From Bagarius yarrelli (Eukaryota; Chordata; Actinopteri; Siluriformes; Sisoridae), in assembly GCA_005784505.1 (NCBI GenBank), contig VCAZ01000018.1, positions 1,473,816-1,537,815 of the forward strand: a DNA stretch of 64,000 nt, given 5' to 3'. Positions 1 through 11,567 of this stretch are shown here, in pieces. Each line of letters opens with the position of its first letter. Positions within the stretch are counted from its first letter, which is position 1. The notes under the pieces are model-generated. The model was not told the origin of the DNA. It did not search any database and was given only the letters and a program-made list of their open reading frames with translations. Made by a program: the position numbers and the translations under genes.

Positions 1-43
<43 letters not shown>
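1..43. repeat. (CA)n microsatellite at window edge
   Basis: Perfect CA dinucleotide run that continues past the left edge. Further CA and GT runs lie at 122-153 and 217-238. Confidence 0.95.
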
Positions 44-47
<4 letters not shown>

Positions 48-119
48 TAAAAAGACAATATGGAATCTAGCCCTTATAGATATTTGTGTATGGAAGGAAA
101 AGACAAACTATCCAGAAAT

Positions 120-154
<35 letters not shown>

Positions 155-390
155 TCCGAATACAGACATGACAGAAGCACCTTTGTGCTTATTCAAAGCT
201 TTCACAGACATTTAATGTGTGTGTGTGTGTGTGTGTGTTCTCCAAGCAGATGCCTCCAGCCTCCATCATTCACCCCTATAAGGAGCGGCTTCCGGCACGG
301 CAACGGTTACTGCGGCAACCACAGCCCAAGACAGCCGGCATCCTACTCCGATGACTCTGGCTAACTATAAGCACTCCTCCCCCTCTCTTC

Positions 391-391
391 A

Positions 392-428
<37 letters not shown>

Positions 429-1290
429 TTCTTTCTCACTTGTTCACAGGACCCCGACGGCCGCCATCAAATCCACGCTGAAGCTCCCTTCTCCATGGAA
501 ACAGGTTAGAGAGAGAGAAAAGGGTAGAGGCAGTGGGATCAAGAGAAAGTGAGAGAGAGAAACAGCGAGAGAACGAATGAGAGCGAGAGAGACAGTGAAA
601 GAAATTGTTTGAGTAAAAAAAAAAGAGAAAATGAGTGAAAGACAGCGATGGAGGGAGAGAGAGAGAACATAAGTGAGAGAGGGAGAGAAAGACAAAATAG
701 CAGGAGATAGTAAGAAAGGGAGTGTGAGAGAGAGAGACAGAAAGAGAGAGAGAGAGCGAGAGATCATTCAAAAAGGGGGGGAGGAGTGCCAGAAAGAGCT
801 AGAATGAAAGAGAGATAGAGGGAGAGAAAGAGAACGTAAGCGAGAGAGAAAGAGTAATAAAGACATAGATAGCAGGAGATGGTAAGAAAGGGTTAAAGAA
901 GAGTGAGAGAAAGAGAAAGAAAGACAGACACAGACAGAGAGAGAGAGAGAAAGAGAGAGAGAATGAGAGAAAGAAAGAGAGAGATAATTAAAGGAGGAGG
1001 AGGATAGAGGGAGTAGCAGAGAGAGAGAAGTGAGCAAGAGAGATGAAAGAGAGAGAGCAAGAATGAAAGAGATAGAGGGAAAGAGAACATAAGCAGGAGA
1101 GAAAGAGAAATAAAGATAGCAGGAGATGGTAAGAAAGGGTTAAAGAAGAGTGAGAGAAAGAGAGAGAGAGAATGTGGGAAAGAAAGAGAGAGATAATTAA
1201 AGGAGGGGGAGGAGAGGCAGAGAGAGCAAGAATGAAAGAGAGAGAAAGAGAAAGAGAGAATGAGATAGAGAGAGAGACAGGCAGACAGAC
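391..1290. repeat. GA/CT polypurine low-complexity tract
   Basis: A perfect (CT)n run at about 396-423 is followed from about 500 by roughly 800 bases of GAGAGA-type sequence mixed with AAAG and GGA. Two copies of a roughly 230-base segment (about 800-1000 and 1060-1230) show local duplication. Serine/leucine-rich reading frames here are artefacts of composition. Confidence 0.9.
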
Positions 1291-1299
1291 AGAACACTA

Positions 1300-2880
1300 A
1301 TGCTGTATGTAGCGCGATAGGGGACTTTTGATACTCACTATCGCTTATACGTTCGCATTAGTTATAAAATCATTACTAATTCGTTTATTACACCCAACTG
1401 AGTGCACTTAATATCCAATACGAAGCAATTTGGAATATAGATCTAGCTTTACCAGGGTTCTAGGTAGAACTGAAGGTACATTTCCAGCAGAGGAAAAACC
1501 TTAAGGATTCATGTTTCTTTGTACCTTAAAGTAGAAGTGAAACTAAACCGATTGAATATTTACGCTCTCGCGTCACGCGGACCAGGCAGACCCGAGGAAT
1601 CAGCATGTAGTTCTGCAAAATAATAATAATAATAATAATAATAAATAATAAATAAACTGAACCGGCCCCATGTGGCATTATAATTAATTAAGAACGGTGC
1701 GTAATTGCGCTCTATATAGTATGGTTACAAGAAGCATGTAGGAAACGCGGGCATACTACCTCCTCCATGTTGAAATTGTCACGTGACATATGATGTCAGA
1801 GCAGCTACTTTGTGCCGGTTTGCCGCCTTCAAATGCCTTTAAATATGACAAGTCATCCCTTCTGTGGGGTTATGGGATACCAAAAAATGTCCCTGGTATG
1901 CGTACTTCAGATTCTAAGCGGAGGTCAAAGACCGTCCGGGATCTTTTCACGTACTATTTAACGCATACTAAAGACTCGGACAAACTAGTCGTCTCGCATA
2001 CTTTAGTCGTCTCGCATAATAAAGTATGCAAATTCAAACAGAGTTCAGTTCAGGGTATCCTGACAGCCTAGCGAAGGTGTGCGTGGTGTGTGGTGCTAAT
2101 TAGAAGAAAAGGAAACGCAGCACTAAATTGCCATGTTCCTGCTAAGAACATTATAGAAGTTAATTAGGATTTCGAGTCCTGTGTTCTATACAGTGTGTAA
2201 GCAGTAAAAAGCTTCACGTTGTGCTGTTTTAGATAAAGCAATCATCAGTGTGATGATGTGGAGTGTGTGATTAGTTTCCATGAACAGCACAACATGCAGC
2301 TCGACTACAGTGACGGTCAGAAGAACCAGATAGTTCCTGTTCCCGCTTCAAAAAATGTACAGCTTTAGCACTGAAACTGGAGACTCCTTCCATAAAGGTT
2401 AAGTAATATATGGACAGAAGGGTTTCCCCCACCAAGGAGCCCATCAGGTAAAAAAACATGGCATCAGCCAGGAAACTTTTTAGGAACTTTTTACGTAATA
2501 ATCAGAGACACATTATTAAGAAATGAACCAATGTCCGTTTTAGCTTGTTTGAAACAGGAAGTCACTTAAGCTACAGCTCACATGTCATTGGCCGAATCTT
2601 GACCAATGCATTTAAAGCCAGACTGCATAAAATCAGGATGTAAAGCCAGCTTCCTGCTGCGGTATCTGCGGTACACTTTCATCCGATACCATTTTGCTGT
2701 ACATTGTGGTAAGAGGGGCATTAAAGGAGAAGAAACCACAGCGTCTGGAGACTAGGGACGAGGAATCACCTGCTTCCTTCTGAGGGGAAAAATGAAAGCC
2801 ACTTTACACTAGAGATGGATTTGACCACCAGGAGGAAACTCCGAGTGGCCTAACGATGATGGAGCAATGTGTCTACAGGA
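1300..2880. other. Spacer without recognised gene, part dispersed repeat
   Basis: No coding exon recognised. The stretch around 1700-1800 shares a motif with 60690-60720 on the opposite strand (ATGTTGAAATTGTCACGTGA here), so it is probably a copy of a dispersed element. A short (ATA)n run lies at about 1620-1645. Confidence 0.5.
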
Positions 2881-2884
2881 TCGG

Positions 2885-3540
2885 CTTTCAGAAACACACC
2901 ACTGTCTGTTAAACATTTCTGTAGAACAGCATTGACTAATTCAATCTCCGTGAAACACCTCTGACCAACCAGATTTCTGTAGAACACCTCTAACCAATCA
3001 GATTTTTGTAGAACACTTCTGACCAACCAGATTTCTGTATAATGTCTTTGACCAAACCGGTCTCTGTAGAACACCTCTGACTGATCCGATTTCTGTAGAA
3101 CACTTCTGACCGATCCGATTTCTGTAGAACACCTCTGACCGATCCGATTTCTGTAGAACACCTCTAACCAACCAGATTTCTGTAGAACACCTCTAACCAA
3201 TCAGATTTCTGTAGAACACCTCTAACCAATCAGATTTCTGTAGAACACCTCTAACCAATCAGATTTTTGTAGAACACTTCTGACCAACCAGATTTCTGTA
3301 TAATGTCTTTGACCACACCGGTCTCTGTAGAACACCTATGACCGATCCGAAACACCTTGACCCGAGTTCCGATTTTCTGTAGAACACCTCTGACCGATCC
3401 GATTTCTGTAGAACACCTCTGACCAATCCGATTTCTGTAGAACACCTCTGACCGATCCGATTTCTGTAGAACACCTCTGACCGATCAGATTTCTGTAGAA
3501 CACCTCTGAAACTCGCCTGTCAGAAACACCTCGACCAATC
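2885..3540. repeat. 29-bp minisatellite with higher-order period
   Basis: About 20 copies of a 29-bp unit containing CTGTAGAACACCTCTGACC. Variant units recur nine units apart: the block at 3001 is repeated at 3262. Degenerate copies continue to about 3830. It lies beyond the 3' end of mpzl3. Confidence 0.9.
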
Positions 3541-3839
3541 AAATTTGACGAAAACCCCATTACAGTTTACTTAAACTCAATTTTACCAATCAGATTACAA
3601 AATACATCCACCCAATCAGATTTCAGTAACTGGTCTAATCAGATTCGCGTAAAATCAGATTTCAGTAGCAGGTCTCTGCCCAATCCGAAACAGCTCAGTC
3701 CAATCAGATTCGAGTTAAACACCTTTGTCCAATAAAATCTCTGATCATATTTATTAAAACTAAATCTAATCAAATTTTTGTAAAATACCTCAGATAAATT
3801 AATTAAAGCTCCACTGACCAATCAGATTGTAGTATAACA

Positions 3840-4799
3840 TAAAATCGACTTGAATGGAATAATTCCCACCTTTCAGAATGATATACACATTTTATTTATT
3901 TAATTAGCACTTTATTTATTTTTATTATGAAACTATATACTCACATTATTACACAATATTACATCCTCAAATAAATACACAACAACGCCAGACTATATTT
4001 TTACATCATAGGGAAGCGCCTGTAAGGATAAATGCAGTTATTAATAAGGTGCTGACGGAAAATAATCTTCGGATTGATTTTATCTGATTGAGTTTGTAGC
4101 TGAATTTCACTTTGCTTCTTTGCTAGTTATTAGAAATGTATTTATTTTAAAGATTTTTTGGTTTTAGATACTCAACAGCTACATTAGCTGCAGCATGCTA
4201 AACTTTATTCTAGAAAATTCCAAAGATACCGAAAAAAAAAAAAAACAAACATTCCCGCTGAATAAGCGGATCCAAATTTTCTTGGATTCTTTACTTAACT
4301 GGCCATAAAGTTTAGCTCAAGTCCTAGTAATCATCTCTAAAGCTTGAAAGAAACTCCACCAGTTTGCGGTGTCCATTTGCTATCAATAGCGTAACAGCTA
4401 ATACCGTCAATAAATACTTTACATCGATGATGCTAATTAGAAACAGTTTCTATTAGAAATCATTTTTAAATCCAATTATTAGCGTAAAGTTGAACAGATA
4501 GGCAATTTTTATTTCACACAAGAAATATGTTATGCTAAGTTTGAAAAGCAAACAAAAACCGTTTTTAGAATTAGAAGAAAAATTAGCAAAAGTTCTAGTG
4601 ATATTTCCGCGTAATTCTTCGCTCAGTATTGCTAACATGGCTACCCTGCGTAAGAATTGCCAGATTAGCATTTAGAGTTGCTAAGTTTTTTTGGGACTGG
4701 CTAAAATGCTACCAGTTAACTAGCAGCACAGGCTTTTTTTTTTTTTGCTAACTTTATAGCTGGTGATATATATAGCTGCTCCTGGTGTCACGGGAATCT
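3840..4799. other. AT-rich 3' flank of mpzl3
   Basis: No further exon recognised. Minus-strand AATAAA hexamers at 4204-4209 and 4141-4146 are possible mpzl3 polyadenylation signals, about 600-650 nt after the stop codon. Confidence 0.4.
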
Positions 4800-7700
4800 C
4801 TAACACTGCGACTCGGCCTTTAACTGCATCCGATGTTTCTCCATGTACCTGCGGCATTCCTCCTCCGAGTCCTGGAGTGGAAGCGGGAAGAGAGGATAAA
4901 AGATTTCACACTGTAACGTGTGTGATGTTTAGCTACATCGCTATGATTACAGTACAAAGCTATTTGACATTGCTATTTAGGTTTAGCTGCTAATTAATCC
5001 ATCAGCTAGCTATAACACTATGACTCTAAAACAAAATTAACAGCTATAATTACTTCACAATGGTTTCGATAACATTCGAATTGCTAGGAAATGCTAGCTA
5101 GCCTGTTTATTAGCTAAAACACAAGTGGCAAGCTAGTAAACAAATGGGCATATGAAGGACGACTTGTGTTTCTTATTTAATACTGCTAGATATCTAGGCT
5201 AAGGAGGTGAAGTTTAGCTATATTATTCTTAATAAGCCGTGTTGCTGATAACTGTTAGCTGCTAACGACAGTCCTAGCTAGCTAAATCACTATATTGCAT
5301 TTTTACTAACGAAAAACACTTGAAAAATGTCTAACATTTCGAACTATTAATTATTAGCAAGCTAGCTTTGGGTATTAAAAATAAATTGAAAGAGACCGAC
5401 CTCCAAAGACATCTCGCAGCACATGGTAGGCTTCTGTTTTGTCGAGGGATGATGGTAGCCACACTCCTTACTGCAAACAAAAAAAAACACACTTTTATAT
5501 ATTCTACCTAGTTACAACCTGGAACTACTGTATCCTTAAGAAACGTTTTAAAATACGCAAACTAAGCGGTCCATTCAACAGAAACACCTGCAGCCCTGCT
5601 GCCGAGATTCTTTTCTGCTTAGCACAGGTGCACAAAATGTTTGCTGTAGTCCACGTCATACCTGAAAATGGCGGCAATTTTCAATGCTGTCCTTAGTAGT
5701 TAAGTTGCACTTCATCCGAGTCAACGATTTTTGTGCCGTTATGACGTCATACGTCATGTGACTATGACAAAATGGCAGATGTAGTACATTCAAAAATGTC
5801 CTTCATACTACCCGAAATACTAAAATCAGATTTCGTCCGGCATTTGACGTGAACAACAGAATCACTGAAAACCAAGCGAATGTCGGATCGTCAGTTGGAG
5901 GTCATGATGATGTCATGGCGTGTTTTCTACAGCTCTACAAAAGGACAGAAACTGATGTCAGACCTGTATGTACACATTTCTTCTCCGTCTGTGACTTCTA
6001 TGGGCGAGTGGTTGCCGAGGTGCGAGCTCTTGGCATGTGGCGAGCAACACGGACAGAGCATTCTCGCTAACAGCACCGTGGCTATTAGCGACGAGGGCAG
6101 GAGGATGAAAAACAGCAGCACGGCGATGTCCGAGAAGTGAACGATGCTTTCTAAGGAAGAGAAGACAAAAATAAAAAAAAAATATATATATATAAAAAAT
6201 GTTATGTAACAAATTCATCTGGTGACGAGTTTAGACTGTGCGATTTTTAATAGTTTCTTGTCGGACTGTACGAACATGATCCCCGTGTCACGCTGTTGGA
6301 TGTCAGTTGTCATAACAGACTGTTTGACAGTCAAAACGCATCAAAAAGACGACGAGTTTTACGTCATCGCTCAATGACGCGCTAAATAATAGCTAGCAGC
6401 AAACTTAAACAATCTGTAGCGGTCATTTTGCCCATGACATCACTTAAGTTTTTCTTCTTGCTGTTTTGTCCCTCGGACTCATTTCGTAGCACGTAGCAGT
6501 TGTTAATCTGGATCGCAACGGTTGTTAATCAGGTGTTGGTCAACACAAACTAGCGGTTTAAAGACACCAGACTTTAGCAGAGGATTATAGGAATCAATCA
6601 GAACAAATCGTGGCCAAAATCACACAGTGTAAAACCACTTTTAGTCAAATTTTTGTTGTTACTTCAAGTCAAATTTTTTGTTAATTTTAGTCAATTTTAA
6701 TCCTTTTTTTTTTTTGCTACTTTTTTGTTACTTTTAGTCCCTTTTTTTGTTAATTTTAGTCACTTTTAGTCACATTTTTTGTTACTTTTAGTCACATTTT
6801 TTGTTACTTTTAGTCACACATTTTTTGTTACTTTTAGTCACATTTTTGTTACTTGTACACTTTTTTGTTACTTTTAGTCACATTTTTTGTTACTTTTAGT
6901 CACTTTTAATCGCTTTTTTGCTACTTTAGTCACTTTTAGTCAATTTATTTGTTACTTTTAATCACTTTTAGTCCCTTTTTGTTAATTTTAGTTACTTTTT
7001 TGTTACTTTAGTCACTTTTTTGTTGTGTACTTTTTTTTTACTTTTTGGTCACTTTTTTGTTACTTTTAGTCACATTTTTTGTTACTTTTAATCACATTTT
7101 TTGTTACTTTTAGTCACTTTTAATTGCTTTTTTTTGCACTTTTTTTAGTCAATTTTAGTCTTTTTGTTAGTCCCTTTTTGTTAATTTTAGTTTTTTTGTT
7201 ACCTTTGATAAATTTTGTTACTTTTGGTCACTAAAACACATTTATGTAACGGATTTCAATCAGTTTATCACTTATACATTTTCAGTCAATGAACCATTTT
7301 ACACATGCATGTTTGGATAAAAAAAGTTCTTTTTTCCTGCTCATTTTGTGTTTTCCATAAGCGTGAAACTCGTAGGATACGAGTTGCTTCTTCTTAAAAA
7401 AGTTTAAACATGTTTAAAAATGTTTTTATGCCACATACTCACAACCCAGTTTATTTGTTTTGGGTATGTTAACTTTAGCTAGCTATAAAATTATATTAGC
7501 CTAACAGAACACACACAGATTTTACAGGGAAGTGGTAGAGTAGTGATTAATGTGTTGGACTGCCAATTGAAAGATCTGGGTTTGATTCCCAGTACCACCA
7601 AGTTGCCACTATTGCGCCCCCTGAGCAGGGCCCTTAACCCCCAAAAAAGCAATTGATGCAGCAATAAAAGATGAAGGCAAAGTACAGGATTCATAGATTA

Positions 7701-9136
7701 CGTTTTCATGCAAATTCTGTTTGTGGATATATTTTTTTGTTGCCTGATTTACACTGTAATTGACTGCTGTAAGGAGACTCTGCTTTTATAAACTATAAAA
7801 GAAAAACAATTTTTTTTATAATTATTATATTAATTTTATTAGCAAGGATGTTTAATTCTATAATTAAATCCCACAACTAGGACGTTCTAAGAAGGACTAA
7901 GAAAGTTCTTGTCACAGCCGTGAACTGTTTCGGAAGCCCGTCTTACTCTTGAGGCTGACAGTCAAGACGGTGTTTGACGGAGGACCCTGGACGTCGGGCG
8001 GGTTACGGACGGCGCAGCTGTAGGTGCCGTTGTCGTTTAGCGTTGCGTTCAGGAGGCGGACGGTTGCGTCACCTCGCGCCGGGTCTCCCTGCCACTCCAC
8101 GCGCCCTTTGAAGTGCCCTTCATTCGGAGGATACGCCTTGGAGTAGAAATGGAAGAACTGGGAGAAAGAAAAAAAAAAAACTAGCTATAATGATATATAA
8201 CATACCGTGTACGCTTGGCGACTGTGCGATGTTCTCGATATTAAAATATCGCAATTAAAGGTATTTCCTTGTCATGACCTTTCATTTCCGTTCCCTTAAT
8301 TATCTCGAGCAGGGGAGCGAAAATGAGGTGAAGAGAGAGACTGGATAATAAGACAGACTGAGACAAGTGAGGCATCCAGTAATTGTTCGATGACATTTAA
8401 TAAGAGAAAGAGAGAGGGTGCAAATGGATGAGTTGCGAGCGGGGAATGGATGGCTTTATGGCCGTCTTCACACTTATCTGATGATCAGAGAGTGAGTGTG
8501 TGACCGAGTCGGGCGCCTTTAACCGCTGCCGCCATCCATAATACAGTGAGCGCTTCCTGTCCTGACCAGCAGTGGGCGCTATGATAGAGTGGGCACGGGT
8601 TTGTACACAAACATGTACAGCTGGGTTCGTTTAGTTAGTTTTTTGGGACAATTCGATTGGACACTTTTGGGCTGTTAAGCGTTTTCCATCGGATTCAGGA
8701 CCGACATTTTATTGTCTAAGCTGAAATATGTGAGAAAACAAAATTTCTCCAATGCTGTAACGCAGATGTGACAAAGACGTCTTCTACACTTATCATTTTG
8801 ATGAAGTGACTGATGGAGAGAAAGACAGAATGAGAAAGAGAGGGAGACAGACAGAGAGAGAGAAAGATAAAGAGATAGACAGACAGAGAAACACAGAGAT
8901 AAAGAAGGAAAGAGACAGACAGACAGAAAAAACACAAAGACATACAAAGAGGAAGATAAAAAGAAAGGGAGACAGACAGAAAAAGACAGAGAAGAGACAG
9001 AGAAAGAGAGCGTGAGAGAGAGAGAGAGAGAGAAAGAAAGAGACAGAGAAAGACAAACAGACAGAGAAAAACAAAAAGAGAAAGACAAACAAAGAGAAAG
9101 AGAGAGAAACAGAAAAAGACAGAGAGAGACAGAGAA

Positions 9137-9203
<67 letters not shown>

Positions 9204-9240
9204 CAGAAACAGAAAGACAAAGAGAGAGACAGACAGAAAA

Positions 9241-9279
<39 letters not shown>

Positions 9280-10744
9280 GAAAGACAGAGAGACAGACAG
9301 GGAGAGAAAGTACCACAACTTAATTCTACCAAAGAAATCAGGGAAAAAATGAAAAAAAATATCATCATTCTAAATTTTCTAGTATTCGTAACTAGTTCCG
9401 TTTCACCACTGAACCCTGAGATGTTGGTTTAAAGCATCAGGAACAGTAAGTGCACACGCTGACATCACCCCCACCCCCCCCCTCCGCTCACGCTGATGAT
9501 GTCATCACAGTGACCAGGAGACATCTGGGAAGGTCCAGAGATGATCAGGAATCTAATTCAACTCCTTTCCGTAACGGAATGAAACCTTTCTCTTTCTTTA
9601 CATGAGGAAAATCTCTGGCGATGTTAATGTGAGTCAGTTAATCAAAGACGCGTCTCGTCTCCTATTTGCATAATCATCCATTAGAAAAAACACGACAAGA
9701 GGAAAGAACAGATGATTTAATAAATCGACTAATGAAGTAGAGATCAAATTCTACAAACATGACATCAGGGTTAGGAGAGAGAGAGAGAGAGCGAGAGAGA
9801 GAGAGAGCGAGAGAGATAGACGGAAAGAGAAAGAGACAGAGAAAGAAAGAAAAAGAAAGAAAGAAAGAAAAGAAAAAAAACTGAAACAGAGACAGAGCGC
9901 AAAAGAGAAAAAAGACTAACAGAAGATGATAAAAGGGAAGAAAAAGAAAAGGGATAAAAAAGGAAAACATGGAAAAGAAAAAGAGAGAAAAAAAGAGAAA
10001 GATGTGATGTAGGAAACAAAAAAGAGATATGAATTCTGAAAATAGAAGGAAAACAGTAAAAACTAATAAAGACAGAGGAGCAGAGACGCTGGGACACACC
10101 GTGTCCTCCAGGAAGTGCAATCAGAGACACACCAAAATATCACTCACAGCCGTCATTTATACACTTATTGGGTCAAAATTATTGGAACACCTGACCAACA
10201 CATCCATATTCCAGATGTTACTCTCACTCGTCCTCCTATAATCACACATCTGGAAAAAATTTCCACTATATTGGGTCATGTGACTGTGTGGGTTTAATCA
10301 GATTAGACACTAATGTTGAGGTGAGGAGGTCTGGGGTTCAGTCGGGGTGTGTGTGTGTGTGTGTGTGTGTGTAAATAAGAAGGAGACAGAAAGAAAGAGA
10401 AAGAGACAAAGATGGGTGGGACAGGGTAGAAGAGCGAGACAGAGAGAGAGAGAAATTTTTTCCTTTTAATATGGCGATGACATCATCATCGTCATCGTTC
10501 CTCTGAGAGCTAATTAGGTAGAGTGGCTGTTTGAGTGAGTGCCCTTAATTTATTTCTCTCTGTCTCTCTCTCTCCGTGTCACACACACACACACACACAC
10601 ACACAGTTCCAGTCTTATGATAAATATTTGGAAGAGGGCTAGCAATGACATCATCATCATCATCATCAGTGTTTGGCTAAACTCCATGACGCTGATTCTC
10701 GGTTTAAATCCCGATTTAATGCTGTGTGTTTCCGTATACATTAG

Positions 10745-10775
<31 letters not shown>

Positions 10776-11489
10776 CAGCCTGAGCTTTTGTTTCTCCTAA
10801 ATATTTTATTAAATTCACATTTTCAGGCTATTAATTTTTATCCCTCGCTCGCTCGCTCTCTCCCTCACACACACACACACACACACACACAAACAAACAC
10901 ACAGCTTTAAATGCTGTGCCATAGAGTTCTGTTACTCACAGCCTCTCGGTCAATAAAAGCAGATGAATATTTAAAGTCTTGCAGTATTTAACGCAGATGA
11001 ATGCGACTCGGGCTGCGACTGAAACACGACTTTATCTCACTTTACTTTTTGAGATGAATTTTTCCCGTCGCTGTCCGACATTTTTCAGGTATTTAATGTA
11101 CTTTTAAGGACGGCTGGAAGCACATACTGAGACTGGGGGCTGAAATAGTTCAGTAATAAATCATACTGAATTATTTAAAACATTACGCACACACACACAC
11201 ACACACACACACTCCTGGCTAAAGATGGCAACCAGAGCTTAGAATTCTCTCCTGAACATGAACTGAGCCATTTAAGGTGAAACGAATCGTCATAAAATGT
11301 TCATAGAGTGTTAATAGATTCGGTAAAATACACACACACACACACACACACACACCTGGCTAAAGAGGACTACTCTAGCTTAAAATTCTATCCATGGGAT
11401 GTACAGAGTCATTTAAAACTGAAAAGAATCCTCCAAGGTGTCAAATAAATTTAGTGAATCATTCATTTAAGGCTTTTGGCAAACTGGCA

Positions 11490-11567
<78 letters not shown>

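Noticed and set aside
436..1297. Long Ser/Leu-rich frames
   Set aside because: Products of GA/CT repeats open in several frames on both strands; the same holds at 8675-9368, 31228-31959 and 41187-41657.
2885..3540. CRISPR-like array
   Set aside because: Regular 29-bp period, but no unique spacers between repeats and a vertebrate context; it is a minisatellite.
5927..5963. mpzl3 exon 4 reading on to a weak TTT|GTAGAG donor
   Set aside because: It would also restore the DSEEE frame, but the donor is poor, while exon 5401-5470 gives a strong acceptor and exact phases.
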